Below are positions 5,296-7,256 of a DNA stretch of 7,256 nucleotides, piece by piece. The notes under the pieces were generated by a model. The model had not been told where the DNA came from and made no database searches. It saw only the letters and a program-made list of their open reading frames with translations. Both the position numbers and the translations under genes were made by a program. The stretch's first letter is position 1. Every line of letters starts with the position of its first letter. The DNA comes from Euryarchaeota archaeon UBA439 (GTDB lineage: Archaea > Thermoplasmatota > Poseidoniia > Poseidoniales > Thalassarchaeaceae), in contig DANB01000033.1 in the NCBI GenBank assembly GCA_002497245.1, forward strand, positions 65,969-73,224, written 5' to 3'.

Positions 5296-6339
5296 CTAGT
5301 TTAGAGCGTTAGAAAAGAAATCTGCTAACTTTGTTTGGTATTCTTCAGAATTGCCCCATAATGCATCTACGTGGCCTCTTTGCTCAACATACCATGTTGT
5401 AACGTTAGCATCATTAGAAATCATTCTTTCCTCAAATGTTTCAGAATGTTCAATCGACACTCTGGGATCTTCTTTTCCGTGTGTAAGGAATACTGGTCGA
5501 TCTCCTGCATTATCTGCTGCTTCTAATGGTGAACGTTCAGTAAGGCTGACTCCTGCGAGCCATCCTCCAACTCTGACACCCGGTCCTGCGAAGCTAGACG
5601 GGAATCCCAATCGATCTAATTCGTTCTTTATGACTAATGGGAAGTCAAGCACGGCACTATCTAACCACATTGCTCCTATCCCTGGTTCATCTGCAAAAGC
5701 AATTGCCGCTCCACCACCAAGTGAGAAGGCGGTCATTCCAACTTCCCCCGGCGAATATCCCTTCTCAGAAACTAACCAATCATAAGCCCCAAGAATATCT
5801 TTGTATTCTTTCTGCCCTATACTGACATAATCGCTTACAACATCGCTATCTCCATAATTTCTTAGATCGAAAGAAAGACTATTGATTCCTGCCTCTGCAA
5901 GATATCCTTGCATCAACAACATCTCTGGTTTGCATTTACCATTCTGAGGCATTCCGTGTGTTTGTATAACTACAGGAGCATTCGGATCGACTTCTATATA
6001 CCAACCACGTAAAGTGATTCCAGATTCTCCCCTAGGTTCAAATGAAGCATTCTCATATTGATATTGATAATTTGATACATCGAAATTTTTTCTTATGTCT
6101 ATTCGCTCTTCAGAGTCATTCCATGGCTCGAAACTCTCCCAATCATCGTTAGTAGTCCAATTATCGGGCGTATTAGAAGCCCACATACCACAACCAGGAT
6201 TTGCGGAAATGCCTTGGGATGCGACGGTATATCCAATACCGATGTAGGCGATTGAGAACAAGAATGTAGATACTAAGAATATAGCGATTGTTTTATCTCG
6301 TTTTGTCTTGAGAATGCCCTTGATTTTCAAACGACTCAT
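5296..6339 (-). CDS. Membrane-anchored extracytoplasmic alpha/beta hydrolase
   Basis: A serine hydrolase of 347 residues. A basic N-terminus (RLKIKGILKTKRDK) and a hydrophobic helix at about 17-39 suggest an N-terminal anchor with the enzyme outside the membrane. An acidic, Trp-rich linker (about 52-100) precedes the fold. The core holds VVIQTHGMPQNG (123-134, oxyanion loop HG), LSFDLRNYGDSD (155-166), the nucleophile elbow TAFSLGGG with S206 (203-210), FLTHGKEDPRVS with acid D291 (284-295), and QRGHVDAL with H323 (320-327). This completes the Ser-Asp-His triad. The elbow has Ala instead of the usual first Gly (A-x-S-x-G). Only two cysteines exist (C50, C136), a possible disulfide, and sequons occur at N60, N74, N97 and N312, consistent with export. 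The closest overall style is the Bem46/FrsA/S33-like group of esterases and peptidases; the substrate is unknown. The start is ATG 6339. Confidence 0.88.
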   Translation of the reverse strand: MSRLKIKGILKTKRDKTIAIFLVSTFLFSIAYIGIGYTVASQGISANPGCGMWASNTPDNWTTNDDWESFEPWNDSEERIDIRKNFDVSNYQYQYENASFEPRGESGITLRGWYIEVDPNAPVVIQTHGMPQNGKCKPEMLLMQGYLAEAGINSLSFDLRNYGDSDVVSDYVSIGQKEYKDILGAYDWLVSEKGYSPGEVGMTAFSLGGGAAIAFADEPGIGAMWLDSAVLDFPLVIKNELDRLGFPSSFAGPGVRVGGWLAGVSLTERSPLEAADNAGDRPVFLTHGKEDPRVSIEHSETFEERMISNDANVTTWYVEQRGHVDALWGNSEEYQTKLADFFSNALN

Positions 6340-6358
6340 TGTTGTACGACACTGATGA

Positions 6359-6369
6359 GATACATAATA
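6359..6369 (-). promoter_or_regulatory. Weak TATA-like box of the hydrolase gene
   Basis: The minus strand reads TATTATGTATC, about 20-30 bases before the ATG at 6339, inside the 49-base gap after the small acidic protein gene. It fits archaeal spacing loosely. It suggests the hydrolase may have its own promoter rather than depending on the methyltransferase transcript. Confidence 0.3.
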
Positions 6370-6388
6370 CTAATCCTTTGTGCGACTT

Positions 6389-6661
6389 TTAAGGCTCTTG
6401 TGTTTCTTCGGACATAGAGTTTCCAGATTCGTCTAAGTCTTTAGGTTGTTTACCTTTTTCTACGATATTGGTGGCCCATTTGCCGGTATTCTCGTCGAAG
6501 TAAGGGATTTCTATCGTTTCAATGCGCTCATTTTGATTATTTTTGGCAGTCATAATGGCAAATTTTTCTTTGTAAAACTGGTCTTCGGCGCTGATAGTAG
6601 TCTCTGTATCTACGTCTTGTGGAAAATCTAATTGAAATTTGTTATGTAGTATCTTTCTCAA
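6389..6661 (-). CDS. Small acidic protein of unknown function overlapping the methyltransferase end
   Basis: I do not recognise this protein. The longest reading begins at TTG 6661 and gives 90 residues, overlapping the last 20 bases of the methyltransferase in another frame, an arrangement that would allow translational coupling. The only in-frame ATG is at 6553 (M37), which gives 54 residues. Protein-like residues between the two (DFPQDVDTETTISAEDQFYK) favour the longer form or another start in between. The product is acidic, with no membrane helix and no cysteine. Its middle has a short beta-like stretch ERIETIEIPYFDENTGKW (45-62), and its end (DLDESGNSMSEETQEP) is low-complexity and probably disordered. 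It may be a small adaptor or partner of the methyltransferase, but that is speculation. Confidence 0.6.
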   Translation of the reverse strand: MRKILHNKFQLDFPQDVDTETTISAEDQFYKEKFAIMTAKNNQNERIETIEIPYFDENTGKWATNIVEKGKQPKDLDESGNSMSEETQEP

Positions 6662-7256
6662 TCCATGCTTCGAAAGAACACAGTCGTAATGTGCTACTAT
6701 AATCTCTCTTGATTTTTAATTCGGGTTTTGATTTGCCTACCGCAATGGAAGGTAAGATTTGATTTATTTTTTCGTTAGCTGATGGGATGTCTGATTCTGC
6801 TACTATTACTCTTCCTCGTATCAGTGACACATTGCTTCTATTGAGGAGCGGTATTAATTTGGGAAGAAATTCTATTGTTCTATGAGGTAAATTAACTAGT
6901 ACTAGATCCCACTTTCCCGAAATATCTGGATTGTTGTAAAGTTCTGTGGCATCCGCGAGACCAACTATTCTATCATTGTAATATTGTTCAATAGGCGCGG
7001 ATTCATTAGGGTACTCCCTCTTGTCCCATCTTTGAAGATTCTCGAACAACAACTCGACCGCCGCGGCATTCAAATCACATGCCAGAATTCTTTCAACCAA
7101 ACCTTCTTCGGCGATCAAAGTAGATAGGGCAGGCCCTACTCCACAAAAGGGATCACAAACAGCCAAAGGACGATTGAGGTCTTTACGCAATTCTTTTGCA
7201 AATCGAAGTGTTTCGAGTCTCTCTGTTTGAAGTTTAGTTGAATAATACGCTACTTG
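6642..7256 (-). CDS. Trm5/Taw2-type tRNA methyltransferase or wybutosine enzyme, C-terminal part (5' end outside window)
   Basis: The frame is open through the right edge: 204 residues are visible and the start lies outside. A TTG at 7190 could be taken for a start, but the codons before it read VAYYSTKLQTERLETLRFAK, which matches the conserved Trm5/Taw2 phrase around PRLxTER just before the AdoMet domain, so the TTG codes for Leu. Counting from the edge, motif I is CDPFCGVGPAL (34-44), the ribose-binding acid is D61 in ACDLNAAAVELLFENL (59-74), and the catalytic-type NLP is at 122-124 in VLVNLPHRTIEFL. The family works in the cytoplasm on G37 of tRNA (m1G37 methylation by Trm5, aminocarboxypropyl transfer by Taw2). 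Motif I has DPFCG where Trm5 usually has DMFAG, so a paralogue with a shifted role is possible. It may be coupled to the overlapping acidic protein. Confidence 0.75.
   Translation of the reverse strand, partial: QVAYYSTKLQTERLETLRFAKELRKDLNRPLAVCDPFCGVGPALSTLIAEEGLVERILACDLNAAAVELLFENLQRWDKREYPNESAPIEQYYNDRIVGLADATELYNNPDISGKWDLVLVNLPHRTIEFLPKLIPLLNRSNVSLIRGRVIVAESDIPSANEKINQILPSIAVGKSKPELKIKRDYSSTLRLCSFEAWIEKDTT

Noticed and set aside
5351..5785. 144-codon plus-strand frame opposite the hydrolase
   Set aside because: It is antisense to the catalytic core (S206, D291 region) and its composition reflects the complement.
7188..7190. TTG as the start of the methyltransferase
   Set aside because: The 22 codons before it are open to the edge and encode family-like sequence (YYSTKLQTER), so the codon is internal Leu and the gene is truncated by the window.
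1..7256. tRNA, rRNA, CRISPR array, insertion sequence, integrase or attachment site
   Set aside because: No cloverleaf, rRNA-like block, regularly spaced repeats, terminal inverted repeats or recombinase motifs were seen on either strand.

Overview
The window most likely comes from an archaeon. The right edge carries the C-terminal catalytic part of a Trm5/Taw2-type tRNA methyltransferase, a family of archaea and eukaryotes. Several genes have an A/T-rich TATA-like element about 23-30 bases before the start codon and no convincing Shine-Dalgarno, as expected for leaderless archaeal mRNAs. A planktonic marine euryarchaeon such as Poseidoniales (Marine Group II) would fit the compact single genes, the moderate G+C and the secreted or anchored proteins rich in Asp, Ser and Gly. 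That lineage assignment is inference only.

Layout: 1-49 (minus) is probably the first 16 codons of a gene running off the left edge. 81-2168 (minus) is a PutP-like Na+/solute symporter with an unusual ~190-residue tail that is probably outside the cell. 2285-2746 (plus) is an unrecognised four-helix membrane protein. 2778-3374 (minus) is a membrane-anchored protein with two EF-hands and a C-terminal Cys/His knuckle; it converges on the previous gene. These two form an AT-rich island (about 25-33% G+C in sampled lines, against about 48% in the symporter). 3496-3951 (plus) is a GtrA-like membrane protein. 4018-4440 (plus) is an NTF2/SnoaL-like protein. 4452-4775 (minus) is an ABM-like dimeric alpha/beta-barrel protein. 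4834-5253 (minus) is a VOC/glyoxalase-fold metalloenzyme. 5296-6339 (minus) is a membrane-anchored extracytoplasmic alpha/beta hydrolase. 6389-6661 (minus) is a small acidic unknown protein overlapping the end of the methyltransferase. 6642-7256 (minus) is the partial methyltransferase. No stretch longer than 300 bases lacks a gene.

There is no obvious multi-gene pathway. The minus-strand run from the methyltransferase to the ABM-like gene (7256 to 4452) is co-directional with gaps of 42-58 bases, each of which could hold its own promoter. Only the methyltransferase and the acidic protein overlap. Three small-fold enzyme families (NTF2-like, ABM-like, VOC) lie next to each other, which hints at detoxification or small-molecule chemistry but proves nothing. 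I found no tRNA, rRNA, CRISPR array, transposase or integrase. The observations most worth a second look are the extended symporter, the EF-hand/Cys-His membrane protein with its AT-rich partner, and a 14-bp palindrome whose core recurs upstream of the next plus-strand gene.
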